Shown here: in pieces, positions 54,981 to 62,898 of the stretch
Layout: each line of letters starts with the position of its first letter
How positions within the stretch are numbered: position 1 is the first letter of the stretch
Source of the DNA: Granulicella sp. L60
GTDB taxonomy: Bacteria; Acidobacteriota; Terriglobia; Terriglobales; Acidobacteriaceae
NCBI RefSeq assembly: GCF_009765825.1
Contig: NZ_LMUR01000010.1
Coordinates: 509,783-573,782, forward strand
DNA: 64,000 nucleotides
Reading direction: 5' to 3'
Translations under genes and position numbers: made by a program
The notes under the pieces: generated by a model
Told to the model about the DNA's origin: nothing
Databases searched by the model: none
The model's input: only the letters and a program-made list of their open reading frames with translations

Positions 54981-55736
54981 ATGAGTGAAGTGTGTTCGAT
55001 ATGCGGTGGGTCGGGCCTGCGGGTCTTGCAGCAGGATGGCAGGCAGTTTGCCCAGGACTGTGTCTGCCGGGTGCAGCGGCGCGCGGAGCGGATGTTGGGG
55101 CGGGCGCACATTCCCAAGCGGTACGAACATTGTTCGCTGGAGAGTTACGAGACGAACTTTCCTTCGTCGAACCGCAGCCTGGGATCGGCACACCTGCGCG
55201 CGAGGAAGTTTGTCGAGGGGTATCCGGTGGAGACTGTCGGCACGGGGCTTCTTCTGACCGGATCGATTGGGGTAGGGAAGACGCATCTTGCGGTGGGCAT
55301 CCTGCAGGCTTTGGTTGCGGAACGTGGTGCGACCGGGCTATTCGTCGACTATCGTGACCTGTTGAAGCAGGTGCAGCACAGCTATAACCGTCAGGTGGCG
55401 GCGACGGAGCTGGAGATTTTGGCGCCGGTTTTTGACGCCGAGGTGCTGGTGCTGGATGAGCTTGGCGCATCGAAGCCGACCGACTGGGTGTGGGACACCG
55501 TCGCGCACATTCTGAACACACGATACAACGACCGCCGGACCACGATTATCACGACGAACTACTCGAACGCGGGTCCGCTGGGGACTGAGACCGGCCCACG
55601 GGGCTCGATGCGCGAGGAGACGCTGGGCGATCGGATCGGCGAACGCATGCGATCGAGATTGCAGGAGATGTGCGTGGTTGTGGAGATGCAGGGAGAAGAC
55701 TTCAGGCAGAAGGTCAAGCGCGCCAGCTTTGCTTAG
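54981..55736 (+). CDS. DnaC/IstB-like ATPase with an N-terminal zinc site
   Basis: A 251-residue AAA+ protein of the DnaC/DnaI group, which loads the replicative helicase. Residues 5-29 hold a zinc-finger-like set (CSIC and CVC), Walker A is GSIGVGKTH (94-102), Walker B is VLVLDELG and the sensor segment is TIITTNY. Because no transposase is nearby, a helicase-loader or housekeeping role is more likely than IstB. The ATG at 54981 is chosen; a GTG at 54948 is possible. It diverges from rpmE. Confidence 0.85.
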   Translation: MSEVCSICGGSGLRVLQQDGRQFAQDCVCRVQRRAERMLGRAHIPKRYEHCSLESYETNFPSSNRSLGSAHLRARKFVEGYPVETVGTGLLLTGSIGVGKTHLAVGILQALVAERGATGLFVDYRDLLKQVQHSYNRQVAATELEILAPVFDAEVLVLDELGASKPTDWVWDTVAHILNTRYNDRRTTIITTNYSNAGPLGTETGPRGSMREETLGDRIGERMRSRLQEMCVVVEMQGEDFRQKVKRASFA

Positions 55737-55767
55737 AGCGATGGACGCTGAAGTACGGCAGGTGCTG

Positions 55768-55956
55768 CTAGAGCAGGGTGAAGAGGAGAAACAGTCCGGC
55801 GGTGAGGGCTGCGATCTGATAGAGGCGATCTGCGGCGGTTGGGAGAACGGTTGCATCAGATGAGGCCGGTGCGAGTTGCTGCAGGCCCGGTGGATGGTCG
55901 ATGAGGGGATTGAGAGGGATCTGAGGGTTCGACGGCGTATGGCTCTGCGGGTTCAT
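55768..55956 (-). CDS. Small single-helix membrane protein
   Basis: A 62-residue protein with a Pro-rich, polar N-terminus (MNPQSHTPSNPQIPLNP) and one C-terminal hydrophobic helix (about 45-62, TAGLFLLFTLL). It would be inserted by the tail. The open frame is longer, but AGGAGAGG lies correctly before the ATG at 55956. No family recognised. It converges on the DnaC-like gene and diverges from the DUF2393-like gene. Confidence 0.55.
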   Translation of the reverse strand: MNPQSHTPSNPQIPLNPLIDHPPGLQQLAPASSDATVLPTAADRLYQIAALTAGLFLLFTLL

Positions 55957-56170
55957 CGTTGGCCTCTCCTCGATTTGGATTTGGCGTTGTCTGCTGACAG
56001 AGGGTTGTCTGGCAACAGACGTTTGATGTTGGTTAACGCGATAATGCACCAACAAGTTCTGGTTCGCGATGAAAATCGAGCAAAGTTTTTAGGGGTGCGA
56101 TTCTTCTCTGGTTCGCCCTCGTCGCGGCTGAGGCAGTCGCGTCGCGTGGGCGGGTATAGAATTTTTGCTT

Positions 56171-56731
56171 ATGAGTGAACCAAATCAGCCAGATAAACCC
56201 TTTGCTGCCGCCCCTGTGCGGTCAGAGATGTTTGCAAGCAAGCCACCTGAGGACGGGGGAATGCCCGTGATGGCGTGGGGCGTGGCCGGGCTGGTGGTGC
56301 TGGTCCTCTTCGGGGCGGTGCTGTTTGCGACTCGGAGTAAGAAGGCGGCGCCGTCCAATACGGTCCAGCCGCTTGCCGCCTACGCGTCCAGCCTGCCGCT
56401 CACCCAGCTTGCGATGAGCGAGTCTACGAGTCTCTCCGGGGGGAAGTCGACCTTCATCGATGGCCACATCAAGAACACGGGAAGCCAGACCATTACTGGC
56501 ATTACTGTTCAGGTGCTGTTTCGGAACGACGAGAATATGCCTCCACAACTGGAGACTCTTCCCTTGGCGCTGATACGTACGCGCGAACCGTACATTGACA
56601 CGCAGCCGGTGGGCGCGGCGCCGCTGAAGCCGGGCGATGAGCAGGATTTCAGGCTCATCTTTGAGGTCATTCCGCCTAACTGGAACACGCAGATGCCTGA
56701 GGTTCACGTCATCGAAGTGGCTTCGAGGTAA
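56171..56731 (+). CDS. DUF2393-like membrane-anchored protein
   Basis: A 186-residue protein: a Pro-rich cytoplasmic head, one membrane helix (about 36-53, VAGLVVLVLFGAVLFA), a flexible linker, and a C-terminal beta-sandwich-like domain (about 80-186: FIDGHIKNTGSQTITG, RLIFEVIPPNWN, PEVHVIEV). The arrangement fits DUF2393, found in acidobacteria and epsilon-proteobacteria and of unknown function. No ribosome site is clear before ATG 56171. Confidence 0.65.
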   Translation: MSEPNQPDKPFAAAPVRSEMFASKPPEDGGMPVMAWGVAGLVVLVLFGAVLFATRSKKAAPSNTVQPLAAYASSLPLTQLAMSESTSLSGGKSTFIDGHIKNTGSQTITGITVQVLFRNDENMPPQLETLPLALIRTREPYIDTQPVGAAPLKPGDEQDFRLIFEVIPPNWNTQMPEVHVIEVASR

Positions 56732-56895
56732 CTGCAAAATAATGGGTTAGCGCGTCTGGACGAACGCGGTAACCGGGTAATAGTTACCCGCTCATCGGAA
56801 GATTTTGCGTAAGTAGGTCCTAATGGCGCACCTGTGGAGAATGTTTACTTTCGATTAACCGTAATTATATCAATGAGATAGGTGGTAATACCAGT

Positions 56896-56912
56896 TTGGC
56901 ATGAGACATGCT
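56896..56912 (+). promoter_or_regulatory. Candidate sigma-54 promoter of the OmpA-family gene
   Basis: TTGGCATGAGACATGCT has GG at 56898-56899 and GC at 56910-56911 with ten bases between, which is the -24/-12 spacing of sigma-54. TGGCAT and TGCT match the consensus TGGCAC/TTGCW well. The ATG of the downstream gene is 62 bases away. No enhancer site was identified. Confidence 0.6.
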
Positions 56913-56973
56913 CTAGTGTTATGCGTGTTGACGTCTGATCACAGACGCATCGCAGTACAGGAGAGTAAAAATC

Positions 56974-57888
56974 ATGATGAAATCCGGAACGACTTTCGGC
57001 CTCCCAGCACTGTTACTTGGAAGCGCACTCGGTATCTCGGCATTCGCCCAGACCAGCACGCCCGCAGCACAGACTACACAGGGAACGGACCCTGCGGCAG
57101 CCAGCTCGACCAACAGCTCCATGAACCCGGACGATAAGGCGACCTACGCCACCGGCAAACCATTGGAGCAGCAGTCAAAGGAAGGCTTTTGGGGCCATAT
57201 GAACCCCTTTGCCCGCAAGAAGTGGGTAAACCGCCAGGTTGCACCGATCAAGGGACAGGTAAACGAACTTGATCAGCTCCAGGCGAAGAATGCAGGCGAT
57301 ATTCGCGATGTTGACTCCCGTTCGCAGGCTGGCATCAAGAATGCGATGAATGCGGCCAACACCGCCGATCAGCATGCTCAGGACGCTGGCAACCGTGCGA
57401 ACTCTGCGCAGACACTGGCAGGGAATGCAAGCAACCGTACCGATGCACTTGGCAATACGGTAGGCAGTTTGGATCAGTATCAGACGGTATCGCAAACTGC
57501 GGTTCCGTTCGTTGCGGGACACACTGTTCTCGGACCCAAGGCTAAAGGCGATCTGGATGCTTTCGCTTCCTCGCTCGCAGGCGAGAAGGGTTACGTCATC
57601 GAGGTTCAGGGTTACAGCCGTTCAGGCGTCCAGACCTCACAGGCGATGGCTGACTCGGTCGTCCGCTATCTGGTCACCGAGCATCAAGTTCCGGTCTTCC
57701 GGATCTACAAGACAGGCCTTGGCAAGAATACTGCCAAGCCAGCAGATGGAGAGCAGGCGGTCGTGAACGGTGTTCGCGTAACGCTGCTGCATAACAGTCT
57801 GGCGACGATGGGTTCTAACTCCGCGTCGAACTCGGCTGCTCCTAGCACCTCCCGTACGGGAGTAAGTTCACCGCAGGTGAATCAGTAG
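56974..57888 (+). CDS. OmpA-family envelope protein with coiled-coil linker
   Basis: A 304-residue exported protein. A signal peptide (ends SAFAQ) is followed by a polar stretch, a long coiled-coil-like Ala/Asn/Asp region (about 95-170) and an OmpA-like peptidoglycan-binding domain (about 175-270: PFVAGHTVLGPKAKGDLDAF, VIEVQGYSRSG, VFRIYKTGLGKNT). The last 25 residues are Ser/Thr-rich. It should anchor the envelope to peptidoglycan, though the OmpA-like domain is divergent. AGGAG precedes the two tandem ATG codons. Transcription is probably by sigma-54. Confidence 0.78.
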   Translation: MMKSGTTFGLPALLLGSALGISAFAQTSTPAAQTTQGTDPAAASSTNSSMNPDDKATYATGKPLEQQSKEGFWGHMNPFARKKWVNRQVAPIKGQVNELDQLQAKNAGDIRDVDSRSQAGIKNAMNAANTADQHAQDAGNRANSAQTLAGNASNRTDALGNTVGSLDQYQTVSQTAVPFVAGHTVLGPKAKGDLDAFASSLAGEKGYVIEVQGYSRSGVQTSQAMADSVVRYLVTEHQVPVFRIYKTGLGKNTAKPADGEQAVVNGVRVTLLHNSLATMGSNSASNSAAPSTSRTGVSSPQVNQ

Positions 57889-57899
57889 CCCTCCCCCTA

Positions 57900-57932
57900 G
57901 GGCGGTGTAGCAGGTATCCTTCTGCACCGCCC
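57900..57932 (+). terminator. Stable hairpin after the OmpA-family gene
   Basis: Arms GGGCGGTG (57900-57907) and CACCGCCC (57925-57932) with a 17-base loop. No T run follows. It lies 12 bases after the stop codon and may protect the mRNA end. The true terminator is farther downstream. Confidence 0.55.
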
Positions 57933-58006
57933 GCAAGTTTGCCGAGATAGCGACTAAGAGCGCACTCGCAAAAACCTCTCCTAACCAGAGAGAACCAAGG
58001 CAGATT

Positions 58007-58035
58007 GGCCCCTCGCTTGAGGGGCCGTTTTTTTT
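58007..58035 (+). terminator. Rho-independent terminator
   Basis: Stem GGCCCCTC/GAGGGGCC (58007-58014 with 58019-58026), loop GCTT, then a run of eight T. It ends the OmpA-family transcript. The preceding 75 bases hold no visible gene. Confidence 0.92.
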
Positions 58036-58049
58036 AACTTGAAGATATG

Positions 58050-58253
58050 GCCTGCCGGCCGGACCCACTGCTCGTGGGGAGGAGGTCACTTCGTGACTTT
58101 TATACCTTGTTGTGGGGATGCCATATTCGTGGGCCTCGCGTTGCTCGGCAGGATGATTACGACCAGCGGGAGGACCTAAAGGATGATCCTGCCACGACAA
58201 GGTATGCGCGTCACGAAGTGACCTCCCGCTGAGTAAGCGGCCCGTCCGGCAGG
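58050..58253. repeat. Long palindromic intergenic repeat, copy C
   Basis: The longest copy. Outer arms CCTGCCGG (58051-58058) and CCGGCAGG (58246-58253), palindromes GTCACTTCGTGAC (58085-58097) and GTCACGAAGTGAC (58210-58222), and an inner 14-bp pair (58102-58115 with 58192-58205, one mismatch) are nested in order. It fills the second half of the 380-base gene-free gap between the OmpA-family gene and kdsA, the rest being two hairpins. Confidence 0.88.
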
Positions 58254-58268
58254 ACATCATCTTTACGT

Positions 58269-59108
58269 CTACTTTGTGACAGCCTCGTGTACAGCCAGCA
58301 GTTGCTCCAGCACGGCCTGCAGATTGTTCAGATGGAGCGCGTTGGCTCCGTCGGACTTTGCCTCCGCCGGGTTGTCGTGGACCTCGAGGAAGATGCCGTC
58401 AACGCCCGCTGCGACTGCGGCGCGTGTGAGCACAGGGATGAACTCCGGTTGGCCGCCGCTGACGCCGTTTCCCGCAGAGGGAGTCTGCACGGAGTGGGTT
58501 CCATCGAAGACCACCGGTGCAAAGGAGCGCATGATCGGCAGTGCGCGCATATCGACGACGAGGTTGTTGTATCCGAAGCTCGCACCGCGTTCGGTTAGCG
58601 AGACGCGCTCGTTGCCGCTCTCGCGAATCTTTTCGACCGCATGCTTCATATCCCATGGGGCGACGAACTGGCCTTTCTTTACGTTGATCGCTCCGCCGGT
58701 GCTCTTGGTGGCTTCGGCGGCGGCGATCAGGAGGTCGGTCTGGCGGCAGAGAAACGCGGGAATTTGGAGCACATCGACCGATTCAGCGACGATGGCGCAG
58801 TCGACAGCGGTGTGGACGTCTGTGAGAACGGGAAGGCCTGTGCTCTCTCGAATGCCGCGCAGGATGCGGCAGCCTTCGACTAGTCCTGGGCCGCGAAAGC
58901 TTTTGATGGAGGTGCGGTTGGCCTTGTCATAGCTGGCCTTGAAGATGTATGGCACGTTGAGGTCGGAGGTGATGCGTTGGATGGCGTCTGCGAGCATGCG
59001 CGCGTGGCCTTCCGATTCGAGCACGCAGGGGCCTGCAATGAGAAAGAGTCGTCCGCGGCCTACGGGAACTTTATGGGGAGCATTGCCGATGTCGAAGGAA
59101 TGAGTCAC
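58269..59108 (-). CDS. kdsA: 3-deoxy-8-phosphooctulonate synthase (Kdo-8-P synthase), metal-dependent type
   Basis: A 279-residue TIM-barrel enzyme that condenses arabinose-5-phosphate with phosphoenolpyruvate to Kdo-8-phosphate for lipopolysaccharide. IAGPCVLES has Cys at residue 28, the metal ligand of the class II enzymes; metal-independent ones have Asn there. FKASYDKANRTS and HSVQTPSAG complete the active site. GTG start without a clear ribosome site. Confidence 0.95.
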   Translation of the reverse strand: MTHSFDIGNAPHKVPVGRGRLFLIAGPCVLESEGHARMLADAIQRITSDLNVPYIFKASYDKANRTSIKSFRGPGLVEGCRILRGIRESTGLPVLTDVHTAVDCAIVAESVDVLQIPAFLCRQTDLLIAAAEATKSTGGAINVKKGQFVAPWDMKHAVEKIRESGNERVSLTERGASFGYNNLVVDMRALPIMRSFAPVVFDGTHSVQTPSAGNGVSGGQPEFIPVLTRAAVAAGVDGIFLEVHDNPAEAKSDGANALHLNNLQAVLEQLLAVHEAVTK

Positions 59109-59178
59109 ATCTAATATTTGACCATAGCCGAAGCGGTTCAGGTTATACGCTTGCGATGCGTGGTCTAACTCAAACCGC

Positions 59179-59637
59179 TTACTCCTTCAATGAGCGTCCG
59201 AGGCCGGAGAGAACGAGGGTCATGAACGATAGTCCGCGGCGGCTATCCTCGCTTGTGGCGCGCTTGGCAAGCTGCCAGAGGCTGGGTGCCTTCTTCTCCT
59301 GCTGATGTTCTTTCGTCGCGCCGGACATCACCTTCGAGAGCTGGTCGAGCACCTCGGGATCTAGCTCTGTCAGGATCTTCGCGGCGGTGAGTAGGTTGCG
59401 TATACCGGCGATTCCTTCTGGTGTCGCGGCATACTTCGAGAGGGTGTTGAAGATCGTGTCCTTTGCTCCGATGGCTCCGTGCAGGATATCGAGCAGGCCT
59501 TTTTCGTGGGCGGCTTCGAGCACATCGTAGAGCAGGAGCAGGGCCTCTGCGTGCTCTTCGGGGGCTCTTTCAAGTTTGCGCTGAAAATCTGCCTTGAAGT
59601 CGACGGTGACGGGTTTGAACGCGATTGGTTTTGCCAT
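59179..59637 (-). CDS. DUF1641 protein linked to formate dehydrogenase
   Basis: A 152-residue helical protein of the DUF1641/YrhD type. It lies 24 bases after the formate dehydrogenase gene, the same pairing as yrhE-yrhD in Bacillus subtilis, so it probably assists that enzyme. KGLLDILHGAIGAKD and LSFMTLVLSGLGRSLKE are its strongest segments. There is no cofactor motif. Its precise role is unknown. Confidence 0.85.
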   Translation of the reverse strand: MAKPIAFKPVTVDFKADFQRKLERAPEEHAEALLLLYDVLEAAHEKGLLDILHGAIGAKDTIFNTLSKYAATPEGIAGIRNLLTAAKILTELDPEVLDQLSKVMSGATKEHQQEKKAPSLWQLAKRATSEDSRRGLSFMTLVLSGLGRSLKE

Positions 59638-59661
59638 GACAGCTCCTGACGACGGTAAACG

Positions 59662-62600
59662 CTAGACGGTGGTGGAGGTGATCTGAACGAGCTTATCTGC
59701 GGGAGCGGTGCCGGGAAGGTGGTAGTCGGCGCGTGCCCACTTGCGTTCGATCTCCAGGCCGCTCTGCGGGGTGCGTTTGCCGTAGCGGAAGTTTCTGCGG
59801 GGCAAGGGATTGTCGCCTTGTTCGGGCAGCAATGTCATGTTCACCGCGGTCTCCTTGAATGCAGGCGTGTGGGTGTCGCGGTCGGTGAAGCTGCTCGTCA
59901 GCCTGTTGACCGGTTCATGAACCGAGTTCAGCGTCATGTAGAGCTGTTTGCCTTGCACGCGGTCCGATACCAAGACCTGCACTCTGGCTTTGCCATGCGG
60001 CGAGGTGACCTGAACGTATCGTCCCGTGGTGACTCCGCGCTCGGTTGCAAGCTCCGGCGAGACCTCGATCCAGCTATTCGGCGTGATCTCCTTGATGCCT
60101 GCGGTGCGGAGGGTCATGCTGCCCTGCTCGAAGTGTTCCAGCAGGCGGCCGTTGTTGAGGTGCAGATCGTAGATGGAGCTGGTCTCCTCCGATGGTGGGA
60201 TATAGTCTACCGGATGGAACTTCGCCTTACCGTCGGGGAAGGGAAATTTTTCTGTGAAGAGAAGCGGGGAGTCGGTGCCGTCGGCGTGAACGGGCCATTG
60301 CAGGGTGTTAAAGCCCTCGAGCCGGTGGTAGCTGACGCCGGCAAACAACGGTGTCAGACGCGCTACTTCATCCATGATCTCGGACGGATGCGTATACGTC
60401 CAGTTGCCGCCCATGCGATTTGCGATGAGTTGAATGATCTCCCAGTCGGCTTTGGCTTCGCCGAGAGGCTCCATCGCCTTGTAGATGCGCTGAATGCGCC
60501 GCTCCGTGCTGGTGAAGGTCCCATCTTTTTCGAGCGAAGCAGCGGCCGGCAGTACGAGGTCCGCATAACGTGCCGTCTCGGAGAAGTTGATGTCCTGCAC
60601 GATGAGAAACTCAACCTTTTCCAGAGCGCTGCCGACGAAGTTCGCATTGGAGTCGGAGGTGATGGTGTCCTCGCCTTTGATGTAAAGAGCCTTAAGCGTA
60701 CCCGCCAGAATGGCATCGATCATCTGGTGGTTGTCCTTGCCCGTGGAGGTGGGCAAGCTGACGCCCCAGTCGGCCTCGAACTTCGCGCGTACGTCGGGAT
60801 CATCCACCTTTTGGTAGCCCGAGAAGACATTCGGCATCGAGCCGTAGTCGCTGGCGCCTTGCACATTATTGTGGCCGCGAAGTGGATAGGCTCCTGCGCC
60901 GGGACGCATGTAGTTTCCGGTTACGAGCAGGAGATTGGAGAGAGACGTCGCCGTGTCGGAGCCGCCGCAGTGCTGGGTGACGCCCATCGCAAACAGGATA
61001 CAGACTCCGTCCGCGGCGGCGATCTCGTGTGCCACCATAGTCAGAGTATTCGCGGGAACGCCGGTGATCTTCTCCGCGTACTCGATGGTGTAAGGCTCAA
61101 GCGACTTCTTGTACGCGTCAAAGTTGTTGACCCACTTGTTGACGAAGTCCATCTTTGCGAGACCACTGTCGATGATGTACTTCGCCATGGCGCACATCCA
61201 TACGGCGTCGGTGGAGGGGTTGGGGCGGAAGAAGATGTCGGCGCGTTCGGCCATCTCATGCTTGCGCAAGTCTGCGACAATCAACCGCTGTCCGCGATGC
61301 TTGTGCGAACGCTTCACTCGCGTCGCCAGCACAGGATGATTCTCCGCCGGATTTGCGCCTACGATCAATACGAGTCCAGCCTTCTCGATATCGGAGATGG
61401 AGCCGGAGTCGCCGCCGTAGCCGACGGTGCGTTGCAGGCCCATCGTAGCTGGGTTCTGGCAGTAGCGCGCACAGTTGTCCACGTTGTTGGTACCGATGAC
61501 GGCGCGTGCGAGCTTCTGCATCACATAGCTCTCTTCGTTGGTGCACTTCGAAGAGGCGATGAAGGCCAAGGCGTCGGGGCCGTGTTCGTTCTTGATGCGT
61601 TTGAAGGTGTGTTCGATGATGTCCAGCGCTTCGTCCCACTCGATCTCGCGGAAGCTTTCACCGTCGCGCAGCAAAGGTTTGGTGAGCCGGTCGTCCGAGT
61701 TGATGTGTCCCCAGGCGAACTTGCCCTTCACGCAGGTCGAGATTCCGTTGGCCGGACCGTGCGTCGGTTCGATCTTCAGAATGTGGCGCTCTTTGGTCCA
61801 GACCTCGAAGCTGCATCCGACCGCACAGTAGGTGCAGACGGTTTTGGTGCGCTTGGTGCGTTCGCTGCGCATCTCGGCTTCCATCTCCGAGAGGGAAAGA
61901 ATCGGCCCATACCCGATGGGCGGCTCAACGCCCTTGACTACATCGATCATGTTATTGAGCGTTGCGGTAGGCAGGTCGGTCATGTAACCGGCCTCGCCCA
62001 GCATCGACTTTTCCATCAGCGCGTTGCACGGACAGACCGTCACGCAGTGGCCGCAGGAGACGCAGCTCGAGCCTTCGATCTGCATGCCTCCATCCCACAG
62101 CACGCGGGGATGGTCGCTCTCCCAGTCGATCGAAAGCGTCTCGTTCACCTGTACGTTCTGGCAGGACTCCACGCATCGCCCGCAGAGAATGCACTGATCG
62201 GGATCGTAGCGGTAGAACGGGTTCGACATGTCCTTCTCGTACGGCTTCCGCTTATACTCGCGCGACTGGTGCTTCACATCCAGGACGGCGGTGGTGTTGT
62301 GGATCGTGCAGTTCTGGTTGTTGTTATCGCACACGGTGCAGTAGAGCATGTGGTTCTGCAGGATACGGTCGAAGGCTTCGCGCTGTGCGATGTCCACCGT
62401 CTCGCCCGCAGTCTCTACGTTCATCCCTGCGACAATCTTTGTCGCACATGCGCGAACCAGCTCCCCGTTGACCTTCACCATGCAGGTATCGCAGCTTTGG
62501 ATGGGTCCCATCTGCTCCAGATAGCAGACCTGAGGCACGGGCTTTTGCACGTGGGCTGCGGTGCGCTGGTTTAGCAGATCGATCAATAGTCCACCCGCGT

Positions 62601-62688
62601 GTGCCGGGACCTTTAGTCCATCGATCGTCAGCTCTGTGTTTGGGGTGTGATCGACGGGGGTATTGAGAAGTTTCTTCATGTTCGCCAT
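59662..62688 (-). CDS. Molybdopterin formate dehydrogenase alpha subunit with NuoG-like ferredoxin domains, Cys type
   Basis: A 1008-residue soluble enzyme of the YrhE/FdhF group that oxidises formate. A 2Fe-2S site (C55, C66, C69, C81), a His/Cys3 4Fe-4S site (C117, C120, C127, H130) and two ferredoxin 4Fe-4S sites (C166-C176 and C209-C219) come first. The molybdopterin part has a 4Fe-4S site (C285, C288, C292, C319) and the Mo-ligand C410 in ARYCQNP, where selenocysteine enzymes have Sec. No twin-arginine leader is present, so it is cytoplasmic. The partner that passes electrons to NAD is not encoded in view. AGGA precedes the ATG. Confidence 0.93.
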   Translation of the reverse strand: MANMKKLLNTPVDHTPNTELTIDGLKVPAHAGGLLIDLLNQRTAAHVQKPVPQVCYLEQMGPIQSCDTCMVKVNGELVRACATKIVAGMNVETAGETVDIAQREAFDRILQNHMLYCTVCDNNNQNCTIHNTTAVLDVKHQSREYKRKPYEKDMSNPFYRYDPDQCILCGRCVESCQNVQVNETLSIDWESDHPRVLWDGGMQIEGSSCVSCGHCVTVCPCNALMEKSMLGEAGYMTDLPTATLNNMIDVVKGVEPPIGYGPILSLSEMEAEMRSERTKRTKTVCTYCAVGCSFEVWTKERHILKIEPTHGPANGISTCVKGKFAWGHINSDDRLTKPLLRDGESFREIEWDEALDIIEHTFKRIKNEHGPDALAFIASSKCTNEESYVMQKLARAVIGTNNVDNCARYCQNPATMGLQRTVGYGGDSGSISDIEKAGLVLIVGANPAENHPVLATRVKRSHKHRGQRLIVADLRKHEMAERADIFFRPNPSTDAVWMCAMAKYIIDSGLAKMDFVNKWVNNFDAYKKSLEPYTIEYAEKITGVPANTLTMVAHEIAAADGVCILFAMGVTQHCGGSDTATSLSNLLLVTGNYMRPGAGAYPLRGHNNVQGASDYGSMPNVFSGYQKVDDPDVRAKFEADWGVSLPTSTGKDNHQMIDAILAGTLKALYIKGEDTITSDSNANFVGSALEKVEFLIVQDINFSETARYADLVLPAAASLEKDGTFTSTERRIQRIYKAMEPLGEAKADWEIIQLIANRMGGNWTYTHPSEIMDEVARLTPLFAGVSYHRLEGFNTLQWPVHADGTDSPLLFTEKFPFPDGKAKFHPVDYIPPSEETSSIYDLHLNNGRLLEHFEQGSMTLRTAGIKEITPNSWIEVSPELATERGVTTGRYVQVTSPHGKARVQVLVSDRVQGKQLYMTLNSVHEPVNRLTSSFTDRDTHTPAFKETAVNMTLLPEQGDNPLPRRNFRYGKRTPQSGLEIERKWARADYHLPGTAPADKLVQITSTTV

Positions 62689-62898
62689 AGTGTCCTGACC
62701 ATTGGATGCAGCAAAAAGATTACGAGCGCCCAGCGTTTCCGCACTCTCCTTTCACATTACACCTATTTTGCAGTGACGAAATCTCGACAAAAGTATACGT
62801 CCGACTGTGCTCTGGAAGCATCGAAGGAATCCGTTTGATCTTTGGGATAGGTTTGGTCCTCAGTCTAATGAACTGGTTAAGATGAACTTAGAAGCGCG

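Noticed and set aside
54981-55736. IstB of an insertion sequence instead of a helicase loader
   Set aside because: There is no istA-type transposase or terminal repeat beside it, and the N-terminal Cys cluster and housekeeping neighbours fit a DnaC-like role better.
59719-62574. A 951-residue + strand frame opposite formate dehydrogenase
   Set aside because: It lacks recognised domains and ribosome site, and the minus strand clearly encodes the iron-sulfur and molybdopterin motifs.
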